From: Chitinophagaceae bacterium
GTDB lineage: Bacteria > Bacteroidota > Bacteroidia > Chitinophagales > Chitinophagaceae
DNA length: 6,808 nucleotides
Assembly: GCA_009996555.1 (NCBI GenBank)
Contig: JAACZX010000132.1
Location: 1-6,808, forward strand
Direction: 5' to 3'
The notes beneath the pieces were generated by a model. The model did not search any database, was not told the DNA's origin, and saw nothing but the letters and a program-made list of their open reading frames with translations. A program made the translations under genes and the position numbers. Shown piece after piece: positions 1 to 6,707 of the stretch (position 1 is the first letter of the stretch; each line of letters starts with the position of its first letter).

Positions 1-22
1 GTAATTGATTTATCAGGTGAAA

Positions 23-1750
23 TTACTTAATTCTGTACACAGGATAACGCAAATGCATCGGTTCGTAATAAGGTGAGTGCTGGTAAACAAAATTCAACTG
101 TGCACTGCCGCTTTTTGCAAAGGCTGTATCAGCAGCACGGCGTTCATCAAGCTTTTGTTTTACAGCCGGGTTTTGTTTCAGGAATTCTTCAGCCGTTTCT
201 TCAAACACATAACTGCTGTAACCCTCTTTTTGTCCGAGTATGCCATCAAAAAAGTTCCAGGCAAAATAACTGTCATCACCTGTTGGTTCCAGCACTTCCA
301 TCAAAAACCGGTTTGCTTTCTGATTCATCGGAATATACCAGTCGCCTTTACGGAACGTCATCTGCTGTACCGTTTTACTGGTCTTTACATCACTGTTCAA
401 ATGATGTCCTTCGTATGGGCGGGGATTGCTTTTGTATTCTTCAATACGGTATACTTCCACTTCAATGCTTGTGTCTTTTTTCAACTGCCGCATTTGTATG
501 TTGTTTGCCTGCAACAAATCAATCACTTTCCACCAGCCTTGCGGAATAACATAAGCTGTTGGTTTTTCAATCATCGTTTTAGGCGTAAAGAAGTTGTAAA
601 ATTTGATCATCTTTTCAAACGGCTTAGTACGGTCGTAATACAAGCGGGGCTGGCCCGAAACATTACTTGGCTTGCGGCCTGCTTCGTAGCCTTTGTAAAG
701 TATTTCACTGAACCTGCTGCGGTCTAAGGTAAAACCAACAGGAAACTGTTGTTGTGTTAACTGCTCTTTCTGCTGCCGGGCACGTAATTGTTTAATAGCT
801 GTTTGATTGCTTGCTGCAAACTCCATCATACTCACCATTAGCTGATACGTTGCTTCCACACGTTGGGGATAAGGTTTCAGCATGTGTGTTTCAGGAACAA
901 ACGCAAACACATTCCATAACGATGCATAACCGCTGCTGTAACGTGGCCCGTCCCAGTAAGCACTCCATCCACTTTCAGGACTGTCACTGAAATTATTTAC
1001 ATAAGGCAGCAGGTCATAACCTTTTGCTTTCATGCTTTTGTAAATAGCAGGTTCAAATGTTTGGTTAAGATATTCGCCAAGCCCGCCACCAAGTTTATTG
1101 TGTTGCGATGTAAGCAGGGTCATCACATGCTGGTAATCGGCACCGTTGCTCACATGGTTATCAATAAAAATATCGGGTTGCACCAAATGAAAGATCTGCG
1201 AAAAACTCCTGGCTTCCTTTGAATCGTTCTTAATAAAATCACGGTTCAGGTCAAAGTTTTGTGAGTTGCCACGAAAGCCCTTATCAACAGGGCCATCCTG
1301 GCTCACACGGTAAAATGAACTGCGGTTCAAACTTCCGCCGATATTATAGACAGGAATAATGGCCAGTACAACATTTAAAGGAAGCGAACGCTTTTTTGTG
1401 ATGATGTCTTTCACCAATGAAAGACTGGCATCAATACCATCGGGCTCACCGGGATGAATACCATTGTTAATAAGGATCACCACTTTGTTCTTCTGCTGCC
1501 ATTGTTCTGCCTTAAATGTCTGGTCGGCACTCACAAGTATTAAATGCAGCGGCTCATTGGCATCGGTTGGCCCCATCCTCATCATCGATACAATAGGGGA
1601 GGCCTTGTCAATTTGTTTCCATGCTTCAATGGCTTCGTAATACGTAACACTTTCTTTACCCTTTGATGTTTCGTAGCGGGTAACGGGCAACTGGGCAGTA
1701 GCTGTGTATGTGGCAAAACTGCACAGCAGCAGAACAAACATTTTTCTCAT
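23..1750 (-). CDS. Secreted M14-family zinc carboxypeptidase
   Basis: A 575-residue protein predicted to be exported and to hydrolyse peptides with a zinc-activated water. Residues 1-20 form a Sec signal peptide: Arg/Lys near the start, a hydrophobic core FVLLLC, and a likely cleavage after TATAQ, a common Bacteroidota ending. There is no convincing lipobox. The M14 domain covers roughly residues 30-315. Visible motifs are HPGE (His99 and Glu102, the HxxE zinc pair), DLNRD (Asn169-Arg170, like the substrate-binding Asn-Arg of carboxypeptidase A), DNH (His199, third zinc ligand) and FVPETH (Glu287, the general base position). All key residues are present, so it should be active. Residues about 330-575 form a C-terminal region I do not recognise. 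The ATG at 1750 gives the complete signal peptide; Met4 is a possible alternative start. The substrate, and whether it trims termini or cell-wall peptides, cannot be told. It is separated from upstream rpsT by a terminator, so it is probably transcribed alone. Confidence 0.9.
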   Translation of the reverse strand: MRKMFVLLLCSFATYTATAQLPVTRYETSKGKESVTYYEAIEAWKQIDKASPIVSMMRMGPTDANEPLHLILVSADQTFKAEQWQQKNKVVILINNGIHPGEPDGIDASLSLVKDIITKKRSLPLNVVLAIIPVYNIGGSLNRSSFYRVSQDGPVDKGFRGNSQNFDLNRDFIKNDSKEARSFSQIFHLVQPDIFIDNHVSNGADYQHVMTLLTSQHNKLGGGLGEYLNQTFEPAIYKSMKAKGYDLLPYVNNFSDSPESGWSAYWDGPRYSSGYASLWNVFAFVPETHMLKPYPQRVEATYQLMVSMMEFAASNQTAIKQLRARQQKEQLTQQQFPVGFTLDRSRFSEILYKGYEAGRKPSNVSGQPRLYYDRTKPFEKMIKFYNFFTPKTMIEKPTAYVIPQGWWKVIDLLQANNIQMRQLKKDTSIEVEVYRIEEYKSNPRPYEGHHLNSDVKTSKTVQQMTFRKGDWYIPMNQKANRFLMEVLEPTGDDSYFAWNFFDGILGQKEGYSSYVFEETAEEFLKQNPAVKQKLDERRAADTAFAKSGSAQLNFVYQHSPYYEPMHLRYPVYRIK

Positions 1751-1784
1751 GATCGGTTTAGTTAATCGGGGGTGAATGATGTAG

Positions 1785-1806
1785 GCTGACGGCAGCCAGC
1801 GTCAGC
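1785..1806 (-). repeat. Small hairpin upstream of the peptidase gene
   Basis: GCTGACG (1785-1791) and CGTCAGC (1800-1806) are perfect 7-base inverted arms around an 8-base loop, about 35 bases upstream of the peptidase start. No T-run follows on either strand, so it is not an intrinsic terminator. It may be a leader hairpin or a regulator site, or chance. I found no strong TAnnTTTG promoter for the peptidase in 1751-1876. The closest are one-mismatch matches at 1827-1834 and 1872-1879 (minus strand), neither with a clear TTG element upstream. Confidence 0.4.
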
Positions 1807-1873
1807 AAGTAAACGAAGCCTTTGCACAAACACAGAGTTTTTTATTTGATCGGGCTAAAGCTTGGATAAAGCA

Positions 1874-1905
1874 AATAAAAAAACCCGTCTTGTTCAGACG
1901 GGTTT
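1874..1905 (-). terminator. Intrinsic terminator of rpsT
   Basis: AAACCCGTCT (1881-1890) and AGACGGGTTT (1896-1905) form a perfect 10-bp stem with a 5-base loop. Read on the minus strand, the stem runs straight into a T-rich tail (TTTT, A, TTT; down to about 1873). The hairpin begins 30 bases after the rpsT stop codon. It separates rpsT from the peptidase gene further along the same strand. Confidence 0.93.
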
Positions 1906-1935
1906 GAATTGTATCTCTCGGATGAATGAGTTCAA

Positions 1936-2190
1936 TTATGCTAAAGCGTTCACTTTCTTCGTCAGCTTGCTCTTTAAGTTAGCAGCTTTGTTCTTGTGAA
2001 TCACGCCACGCTTAGCCAGTTTGTCGATCATCGCAGCAACAGAAGGTAATTGCTCACCAGCTTCTTTACCGGTAGTAATTGCCTGGAGGTCACGGATAGC
2101 GTTACGGGTAGTTTTACCGTAGTAACGGTTACGGTCTCTGCGCTTTGCACTCTGACGAACGTCTTTTTTGGTAGCCTTATGATTTGCCAT
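1936..2190 (-). CDS. rpsT: 30S ribosomal protein S20
   Basis: An 84-residue, strongly basic protein with the S20 signature. It begins MANHKATKKDVRQSAKRRDRN, as is typical of the family. It continues through the conserved helical core (RNAIRD near residues 30-35) to the ending AAMIDKLAKRGVIHKNKAAN then KSKLTKKV. S20 is a primary 16S rRNA-binding protein of the small subunit that helps fold the 5' domain and h44. The usual length is about 85-90 residues, so it is complete. The start is the only ATG that gives the conserved N-terminus. There is no Shine-Dalgarno, only an A/T-rich stretch before the ATG, as is normal in Bacteroidota. It has its own promoter and terminator and so appears monocistronic. 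The predicted leader is only about 15 bases, which leaves little room for RNA-based feedback control. Confidence 0.98.
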   Translation of the reverse strand: MANHKATKKDVRQSAKRRDRNRYYGKTTRNAIRDLQAITTGKEAGEQLPSVAAMIDKLAKRGVIHKNKAANLKSKLTKKVNALA

Positions 2191-2209
2191 ATCTTATTTT
2201 TTCGGACGG

Positions 2210-2238
2210 CAAAGGTAGGGGAAAAATCCACATATCAA
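2210..2238 (-). promoter_or_regulatory. Bacteroidota-type promoter of rpsT
   Basis: On the minus strand TACCTTTG (2210-2217) is an exact match to the TAnnTTTG -7 element used by the Bacteroidota primary sigma factor. A TTG lies 18 bases upstream (2236-2238), and a second TTG at 2240-2242 would give a 22-base spacer. Either fits the -33 element. Transcription would start near 2203-2206, giving a leader of about 15 bases before the rpsT ATG. Confidence 0.8.
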
Positions 2239-2297
2239 CCAACATGCCGGAGTTTTTTTGCCCGAAAATAAACAGATTCACCCCTGTGCACCCATAT

Positions 2298-2313
2298 TTG
2301 TGGATAACCACAA
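2298..2313 (-). promoter_or_regulatory. DnaA-box 9-mer inside a 16-base inverted repeat
   Basis: TTGTGG (2298-2303), ATAA, CCACAA (2308-2313) form an inverted repeat with 6-base arms. Positions 2299-2307 read on the minus strand give TTATCCACA, the exact consensus DnaA box. A 7/9 match in the opposite orientation (AAATCCACA, 2224-2232) lies between the rpsT promoter elements. It could be a DnaA site affecting rpsT or sucA, an operator for another dimeric regulator, or chance. There is no cluster of boxes or AT-rich unwinding element, so this is not evidence of an origin. Confidence 0.35.
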
Positions 2314-2327
2314 TGCGTCCATGCCGG

Positions 2328-2370
2328 CAGCGCTTGTTCTTTGCGCAATCGATGCCGCTTTGAAGCGCTG
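2328..2370. repeat. 8-bp inverted repeat with 27-base spacer
   Basis: CAGCGCTT (2328-2335) and AAGCGCTG (2363-2370) are perfectly complementary. The second arm could alternatively fold with CGCTT at 2356-2360 into a tight CGCTT-TG-AAGCG hairpin, so two exclusive folds are possible. The spacer also contains the palindrome TTGCGCAA (2341-2348). No T-run follows. The function is unknown and the structure may be fortuitous. Confidence 0.35.
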
Positions 2371-2485
2371 GTTTACAACAGGAAAAAGCAGGCGGCAAGG
2401 AAGCATGTTTTGATTAACAGCTGTTCGCTCTAATTGCCTGTGAATTAATTCTAAAAACACAAAATCAAGTGCTTTCTCTTACTCG

Positions 2486-2558
2486 CCTTTCATGAAAACA
2501 ACCGATATTTGTGCTCCTTTTTAAAGAAGTTACGATCATTTGTCTTGTACATGAAAGG
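2486..2558. repeat. 9-bp inverted repeat, one arm covering the small-ORF start codon
   Basis: CCTTTCATG (2486-2494) is the exact reverse complement of CATGAAAGG (2550-2558), which contains the ATG of the small ORF. The left arm sits in a 10-base perfect palindrome, TTTCATGAAA (2488-2497). The same left arm is complementary over 8 bases to CATGAAAG at 2651-2658, which contains the sucA start. If this segment is transcribed, the two pairings would be mutually exclusive. If it is upstream of the transcription start, the palindrome would be an operator-like DNA site. Confidence 0.4.
2504..2511 (+). promoter_or_regulatory. Weak candidate -7 element for the sucAB operon
   Basis: GATATTTG matches TAnnTTTG at all fixed positions but the first. 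It is among the closest plus-strand matches ahead of sucA and lies about 140 bases from its start. No clear TTG -33 element occurs at 17-23 bases upstream. The TTTCATGAAA palindrome lies just upstream (2488-2497), where a regulator could act. Another weak possibility is ATCATTTG at 2535-2542, which would start transcription only a few bases before the small ORF. Confidence 0.25.
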
Positions 2559-2640
2559 GGTCGCAAAAATTAATGAGCAACTGGTAGCATCCGGCGAGGT
2601 TAATTTTTATGGCAAATCCTGTGTGGCCAAAATCAAATAG
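2551..2640 (+). CDS. Possible 29-residue small protein or leader peptide upstream of sucA
   Basis: An ATG-to-TAG reading frame of 29 codons ends 11 bases before the sucA ATG. The peptide starts MKGVAKINEQLV and ends YGKSCVAKIK. It has five Lys against two Glu, a single Cys (residue 24) and no membrane segment. It shows no run of one amino acid that would suggest classical attenuation. There is no Shine-Dalgarno, as for most genes here. Its start context, ACATGAAAG, is identical to that of sucA. The placement would suit translational coupling or an upstream ORF controlling sucA. I do not recognise the sequence, and a frame this short can easily occur by chance. Confidence 0.35.
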   Translation: MKGVAKINEQLVASGEVNFYGKSCVAKIK

Positions 2641-2651
2641 ACTAGAAGCAC

Positions 2652-5408
2652 ATGAAAGATTTTCAATACATCACCGCCTCTCATCCGCAGTTTATCGAAA
2701 GTTTGTATAATGATTTTACAAAAGACCCGGACAGTGTTGACCCCGAACTCAGGAAGTTTTTTGAAGGGTTCGATTTTGCAGTCAGCAGCGGTGCAGCAAG
2801 TAGTGCATCGGTTGCGCATACTCCTGTAAACGGAAGCTCAACCACGGCCGGTGTTGATTGGTTGAAAGAGATCATGGCTTACCGCATGATCCTTGGTTAC
2901 AGGAACAAAGGCCATTTGCTGGCAAAGACCAACCCCATCCGTAAACGTAAAGATCGTGGTGCAAATATTGAACTGGCGTTTTATGGTTTTTCAGAAGCCG
3001 ATCTTGATAAAGAATTTTATGCCGGGCAGTTAATAGGTCTTGGTAAAACAACCTTACGTAATATTCAGCAGCACATGGAAAAATGCTATGCATCGCATGT
3101 GGGTGTTGAATTTAAATACATCAGCGATCAAACGAAAGTTGATTTCCTGACCAACGCATTTGAAAAAGAATTTCATCAACCCCTCGCCATCAACAAACGC
3201 CGCCGTATCCTGGAAAAATTAAACCAGGGTGTGATGTTTGAAAAATTCCTTCATACCAAATACATCGGGCAAAAACGTTTTTCACTGGAAGGTGGCGAAA
3301 CAACCATTGCAGCGCTTGATGCAATTATTAATACAGCTGGTAATAATGATGTACAGGAAGTTGTGATTGGTATGGCACATCGTGGACGGTTGAATGTGCT
3401 CGCAAACATCATGGGTAAAACCTACGAACAGATCTTCAGTGAATTTGAAGGTACTGCCAAGCTGGATCAAACAATGGGCAGTGGCGATGTAAAATACCAC
3501 ATGGGCTATGGTAGTGAAGTGGAAACACTGGATGGCAAAACTGTTCACCTGAAATTAATGCCCAATCCTTCGCATCTTGAAGCGGTGGATCCGGTGGTGG
3601 TGGGTTTCAGCCGGGCAAAGGCTGATATCATGTACAACAGCAATTTTGATAAGATACTCCCCATCCTCATTCATGGCGATGCTTCTGTAGCAGGCCAGGG
3701 TGTGGTATATGAAGTATTACAAATGAGTTACCTCAAAGGATATTATACAGGAGGTACCATTCATTATGTAATTAATAACCAGATCGGGTTTACAACCGAT
3801 TTTAATGATGCCCGTAGTGCCGATTACTGTACATCACTTGCAGCAATGGTGCAGGCTCCGGTATTCCATGTAAATGGCGATGATGCAGAAGCTGTAGTGA
3901 AAGTGGTTGAAATTGCCACACGTTACCGCCAGGAGTTTAACAGCGATGTGTTTATTGATATGGTATGTTATCGTAAACACGGGCATAACGAAGGCGATGA
4001 TCCGAAGTTTACACAGCCGCACTTATATGCACTCATCGATAAACATCCCAACCCACGTGAAGTGTACACCAATTATCTTTTGCAGAACGGCGAAGAAGAT
4101 GCAAAAGCATTGGCACAGGAAATGGAGAAAAAATTCTGGAGCGATCTGCAGGAGCGTTTGGATGAAATAAAACAAAATCCCCTCCCTTATCATTATCAGG
4201 CACCTGAACTGGCTTGGAAAAGCCTGCGTCGTGCAACAGCCGAAGACTTTTTACAATCGCCGGTAACAGCTATCAGCAATGAATCGTTCGATAAAATTTT
4301 TGCTGCTGTCATGAAATGGCCTGATGATTTTAAGCCATTGAAGAAAATAGAGAAAATTATACAGGATAAGATCAAATTATATAACGATGAACAGAAAGTT
4401 GACTGGGCAACCGGTGAACTGCTGGCCTATGGCAGTTTGATTGCTGATGGAAATGATGTGCGCATGAGCGGGCAGGATGTTCGTCGTGGTACCTTCTCTC
4501 ATCGTCATGCAGTATTGCGTGATGAAAACAATGATAAAGCATACAATCGTCTTTCCCGCATTGAAGGAGCAGCCGGTCATTTCCGTATTTATAATTCGTT
4601 GTTGAGTGAATATGGTGTGCTTGGTTTTGAATATGGTTATGCCATGGCCAACCCCAATGCACTTGTATTATGGGAAGCACAGTTTGGCGACTTCAGTAAT
4701 GGCGCCCAAACCATGATCGATCAGTTTATTGCAGCAGGCGAACAGAAGTGGAACCGTATGAACGGCGTTACCATGCTGTTGCCACACGGTTATGAAGGGC
4801 AGGGACCTGAACACAGCAGCGCACGTTTGGAACGTTACCTGCAAATGTGTGCCGAGTTGAATATGATCGTTACAAACATTACAACAGCTGCTAACTTCTT
4901 CCACGTGTTGCGTCGTCAGCTGGCATGGTCATTCCGCAAACCATTGATCAACTTTGCACCGAAAGCAAACCTTCGTCACCCCGGAACATATTCATCCAAA
5001 GAGGAATTTCTGAACGGTGGGTTTAAAGAGGTGATCGATGATCCAACAAACCCCGATGCATCACAGGTAAAGAAAGTATTCTTCTGCAGTGGTAAAATGT
5101 ATTTTGATCTTGCTGAACGCCAGGCAAAAGACAATCGTACCGATGTGGCCATCATTCGTCTTGAGCAGATCTATCCGTTACCGGTTCAGCAACTCACGGC
5201 ATTGTATAATAAATACAGCAAAGCAACATGGTTCTGGGTGCAGGAAGAACCATTGAACATGGGTGCTGCTTCATTCCTGCAAATGAACCTGAAAGGAATA
5301 AATTACGGTGTCATCAGTCGCCAGGCTTCTGCATCTACTGCCACAGGTTACAATAAAGTACACCAGCAGGAACAGACCGAGATCATTGATACTGCATTTA
5401 CGATTTAA
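2652..5408 (+). CDS. sucA: 2-oxoglutarate dehydrogenase E1 component (SucA/OdhA)
   Basis: A 918-residue thiamine-diphosphate enzyme that decarboxylates 2-oxoglutarate and succinylates the lipoyl group of E2 in the TCA cycle (cytoplasm). Residues 1-40 are the typical N-terminal segment (FIESLYNDFTKDPDSVDP) that engages E2, followed by a Ser/Ala/Thr-rich linker, about 43-67. The ThDP/Mg motif runs from GDA (342-344) to NN (375-376). Conserved active-site histidines lie in MAHRGRLN (His243), YHMG (His283) and NPSHLE (His308). The pyrimidine-binding half has FSHRHAVLRDE (615-625), SEYGVLGFEYGYA (652-664), EAQFGDFSNGAQ (675-686) and HGYEGQGPEHSSAR (712-725). The C-terminal domain includes RLEQIYPLP (836-844). 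Length matches the family (about 930 in E. coli) and no E2-type domain is fused. The start is fixed by the conserved N-terminus; only a weak AGAAG precedes it. It is the first main gene of an operon with sucB. Confidence 0.98.
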   Translation: MKDFQYITASHPQFIESLYNDFTKDPDSVDPELRKFFEGFDFAVSSGAASSASVAHTPVNGSSTTAGVDWLKEIMAYRMILGYRNKGHLLAKTNPIRKRKDRGANIELAFYGFSEADLDKEFYAGQLIGLGKTTLRNIQQHMEKCYASHVGVEFKYISDQTKVDFLTNAFEKEFHQPLAINKRRRILEKLNQGVMFEKFLHTKYIGQKRFSLEGGETTIAALDAIINTAGNNDVQEVVIGMAHRGRLNVLANIMGKTYEQIFSEFEGTAKLDQTMGSGDVKYHMGYGSEVETLDGKTVHLKLMPNPSHLEAVDPVVVGFSRAKADIMYNSNFDKILPILIHGDASVAGQGVVYEVLQMSYLKGYYTGGTIHYVINNQIGFTTDFNDARSADYCTSLAAMVQAPVFHVNGDDAEAVVKVVEIATRYRQEFNSDVFIDMVCYRKHGHNEGDDPKFTQPHLYALIDKHPNPREVYTNYLLQNGEEDAKALAQEMEKKFWSDLQERLDEIKQNPLPYHYQAPELAWKSLRRATAEDFLQSPVTAISNESFDKIFAAVMKWPDDFKPLKKIEKIIQDKIKLYNDEQKVDWATGELLAYGSLIADGNDVRMSGQDVRRGTFSHRHAVLRDENNDKAYNRLSRIEGAAGHFRIYNSLLSEYGVLGFEYGYAMANPNALVLWEAQFGDFSNGAQTMIDQFIAAGEQKWNRMNGVTMLLPHGYEGQGPEHSSARLERYLQMCAELNMIVTNITTAANFFHVLRRQLAWSFRKPLINFAPKANLRHPGTYSSKEEFLNGGFKEVIDDPTNPDASQVKKVFFCSGKMYFDLAERQAKDNRTDVAIIRLEQIYPLPVQQLTALYNKYSKATWFWVQEEPLNMGAASFLQMNLKGINYGVISRQASASTATGYNKVHQQEQTEIIDTAFTI

Positions 5409-5450
5409 TTTGAAAACTAAACCGAACAGACTTTAATTTACACTCCGAAA

Positions 5451-5455
5451 AAGGA
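5451..5455 (+). promoter_or_regulatory. Shine-Dalgarno-like site of sucB
   Basis: AAGGA lies 4 bases before the sucB ATG. It is the best ribosome-binding motif in the window. It supports the start at 5460 and independent initiation after the 51-base gap that follows the sucA stop. I see no convincing promoter in that gap. Confidence 0.55.
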
Positions 5456-5459
5456 AATT

Positions 5460-6674
5460 ATGATTGATATAAAAGTTCCAACCGTAGGTGAATCGATCAG
5501 TGAAGTAACGTTATTAAAGTGGACCAAACCCGATGGTGCATGGGTTGAACGTGACGAGGTGATCGCTGAACTGGAAAGCGAAAAAGCAACATTTGAAATA
5601 AATGCAGAGCAGGCAGGTATTTTAAAACATGGTGCACAGGAAGGCGATACATTAAAAATTGGTGATATTGCCTGCCAGATAGATGAAACAGCGCTTAAGC
5701 CGGAAGGAGCAGCTGCACCTGTTGCAGAGGCACCCAAAAAAGAAGCAACCACATCAACTGCACCTGTAACGGCAGTTGCAAACGATATTAAAGCAACACC
5801 TGTTGCAGCTGCTATCATTGCAGATAAAAAAGTTGATCCGCAATCCATTAAACCATCTGGTACCGGTGGACGTATTTTAAAAGATGATGTATTGCAGGCA
5901 ATTTCCAATCCCGGTAAGCAGGCATTTAAAGGTGCGGAATTAAACAGCCGCAATGTGCGCAGGGAAAAAATGAGTAACCTGCGTAAAACCATCAGTCGTC
6001 GCCTGGTGGAAAGCAAGAACACAACTGCCATGCTCACCACGTTTAACGAAGTGGACATGGGCCGCATTATGGAAGTACGCAGCAAGTACAAAGACAAGTT
6101 TAAAGAACTGCATGGTGTAAACCTTGGATTCATGAGCTTCTTTGCAAAAGCATGTGCAATTGCCTTAAGCGAATGGCCCGCAGTGAATGCTTACATTGAT
6201 GCAGAAGAACTCGTATATCATGATTACGCAGATATTTCTATTGCTGTATCTACACCACGTGGCTTAACAGTTCCTGTTATACGCAACGTTGAAAGTTTAA
6301 GTATGGCTGATGTTGAAAAGAAAGTGGTGGAACTTGCAGGTAAAGCAAGAGATAACAAGTTAACAATGGAAGAACTTACAGGCGGCACATTTACAATTAC
6401 CAATGGTGGTGTATTTGGAAGCCTGATGAGCACACCCATTATTAACCTGCCTCAGAGTGCCATCCTGGGGATGCACAAAATACAGGAACGCCCAATGGCA
6501 GTAAACGGACAGGTTGTTGTTCGCCCCATGATGTACATCGCATTAAGTTATGATCATCGTATTATAGACGGACGGGAGAGTGTGAGCTTTTTAGTAAGAG
6601 TAAAAGAATTGCTGGAAAATCCTGAACTGTTGTTGTTCGGGAAAGATCCTGTAAAAACTCTGTTAGAAGTATAA
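5460..6674 (+). CDS. sucB: Dihydrolipoyllysine succinyltransferase, E2 of 2-oxoglutarate dehydrogenase (SucB/OdhB)
   Basis: A 404-residue protein forming the core of the 2-oxoglutarate dehydrogenase complex; it transfers the succinyl group from lipoamide to CoA. One lipoyl domain (about 1-76) carries the lipoylated lysine in ESEKATFE (Lys42). An Ala/Pro/Thr/Lys-rich flexible linker spans about 80-110. The peripheral subunit-binding domain is about 113-149 ([12 protein letters not shown] at 134-145). The catalytic acyltransferase domain is about 165-404, with [12 protein letters not shown] (310-321), [16 protein letters not shown] (324-339) and the active-site motif DHRIIDG (His366, Asp370). 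Length matches E. coli SucB (405). The context beside sucA and the match of these motifs to the succinyltransferase class favour SucB over pyruvate or branched-chain E2. The subunit-binding domain reads [11 protein letters not shown] where most family members have Arg-Lys after the P-x-A start. No lpd (E3) follows. Confidence 0.97.
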   Translation: MIDIKVPTVGESISEVTLLKWTKPDGAWVERDEVIAELESEKATFEINAEQAGILKHGAQEGDTLKIGDIACQIDETALKPEGAAAPVAEAPKKEATTSTAPVTAVANDIKATPVAAAIIADKKVDPQSIKPSGTGGRILKDDVLQAISNPGKQAFKGAELNSRNVRREKMSNLRKTISRRLVESKNTTAMLTTFNEVDMGRIMEVRSKYKDKFKELHGVNLGFMSFFAKACAIALSEWPAVNAYIDAEELVYHDYADISIAVSTPRGLTVPVIRNVESLSMADVEKKVVELAGKARDNKLTMEELTGGTFTITNGGVFGSLMSTPIINLPQSAILGMHKIQERPMAVNGQVVVRPMMYIALSYDHRIIDGRESVSFLVRVKELLENPELLLFGKDPVKTLLEV

Positions 6675-6707
6675 AACACCTCGTAACTTCTGACGGTTAC
6701 TTGCAAT

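Larger units (their letters stand above)
2191..2651. other. Divergent intergenic region between rpsT and sucA
   Basis: A 461-base region with no recognisable protein domain or tRNA. The rpsT-proximal end holds the rpsT promoter. The middle (about 2290-2370) holds a DnaA-box palindrome and an 8-bp inverted repeat. The stretch 2371-2480 shows nothing I can assign. The sucA-proximal end holds a TTTCATGAAA palindrome, a weak candidate promoter and a 29-codon small ORF. It is much longer than needed for two promoters, so a regulatory leader or small RNA is possible but unproven. Confidence 0.7.

Noticed and set aside
1..30. MRKMFVLLLC at the peptidase N-terminus as a lipoprotein signal (complement of 1721-1750)
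   Set aside because: The residues before Cys10 (Leu-Leu-Leu) do not fit a lipobox, the hydrophobic stretch would be too short, and a good SPase I site ending in TAQ follows at residue 20.
77..727. 216-residue plus-strand open frame (and an overlapping 158-residue one at 73-549) opposite the peptidase gene
   Set aside because: Both lie wholly antisense to a well-supported M14 peptidase, are rich in Cys, Phe and His as antisense translations tend to be, and show no domain or promoter.
1785..1806. The GCTGACG/CGTCAGC hairpin as a terminator
   Set aside because: No T-run follows on either strand, and it lies upstream of the peptidase rather than after a gene.
2298..2313. Possible replication origin because of the perfect DnaA box
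   Set aside because: Only one exact and one weak box are seen, with no AT-rich unwinding region and no dnaA, dnaN or gyrase neighbours.
2177..2460. Minus-strand frames of 73 and 60 residues in the rpsT-sucA gap
   Set aside because: They overlap the rpsT promoter or run into rpsT in another frame, have no promoter of their own and show no protein-like motifs.
2191..2651. CRISPR array, insertion sequence or tRNA in the long gap
   Set aside because: No regularly spaced direct repeats, no transposase frame or terminal inverted repeats with target duplication, and no tRNA-like T-loop or acceptor stem were found.
5438..6133. 231-residue minus-strand open frame opposite sucB
   Set aside because: It is antisense to the lipoyl, linker and binding domains of SucB. 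Its Ser/Ala/Leu-rich composition is a mirror of the Ala/Lys/Glu-rich coding strand. No promoter or recognisable motif.
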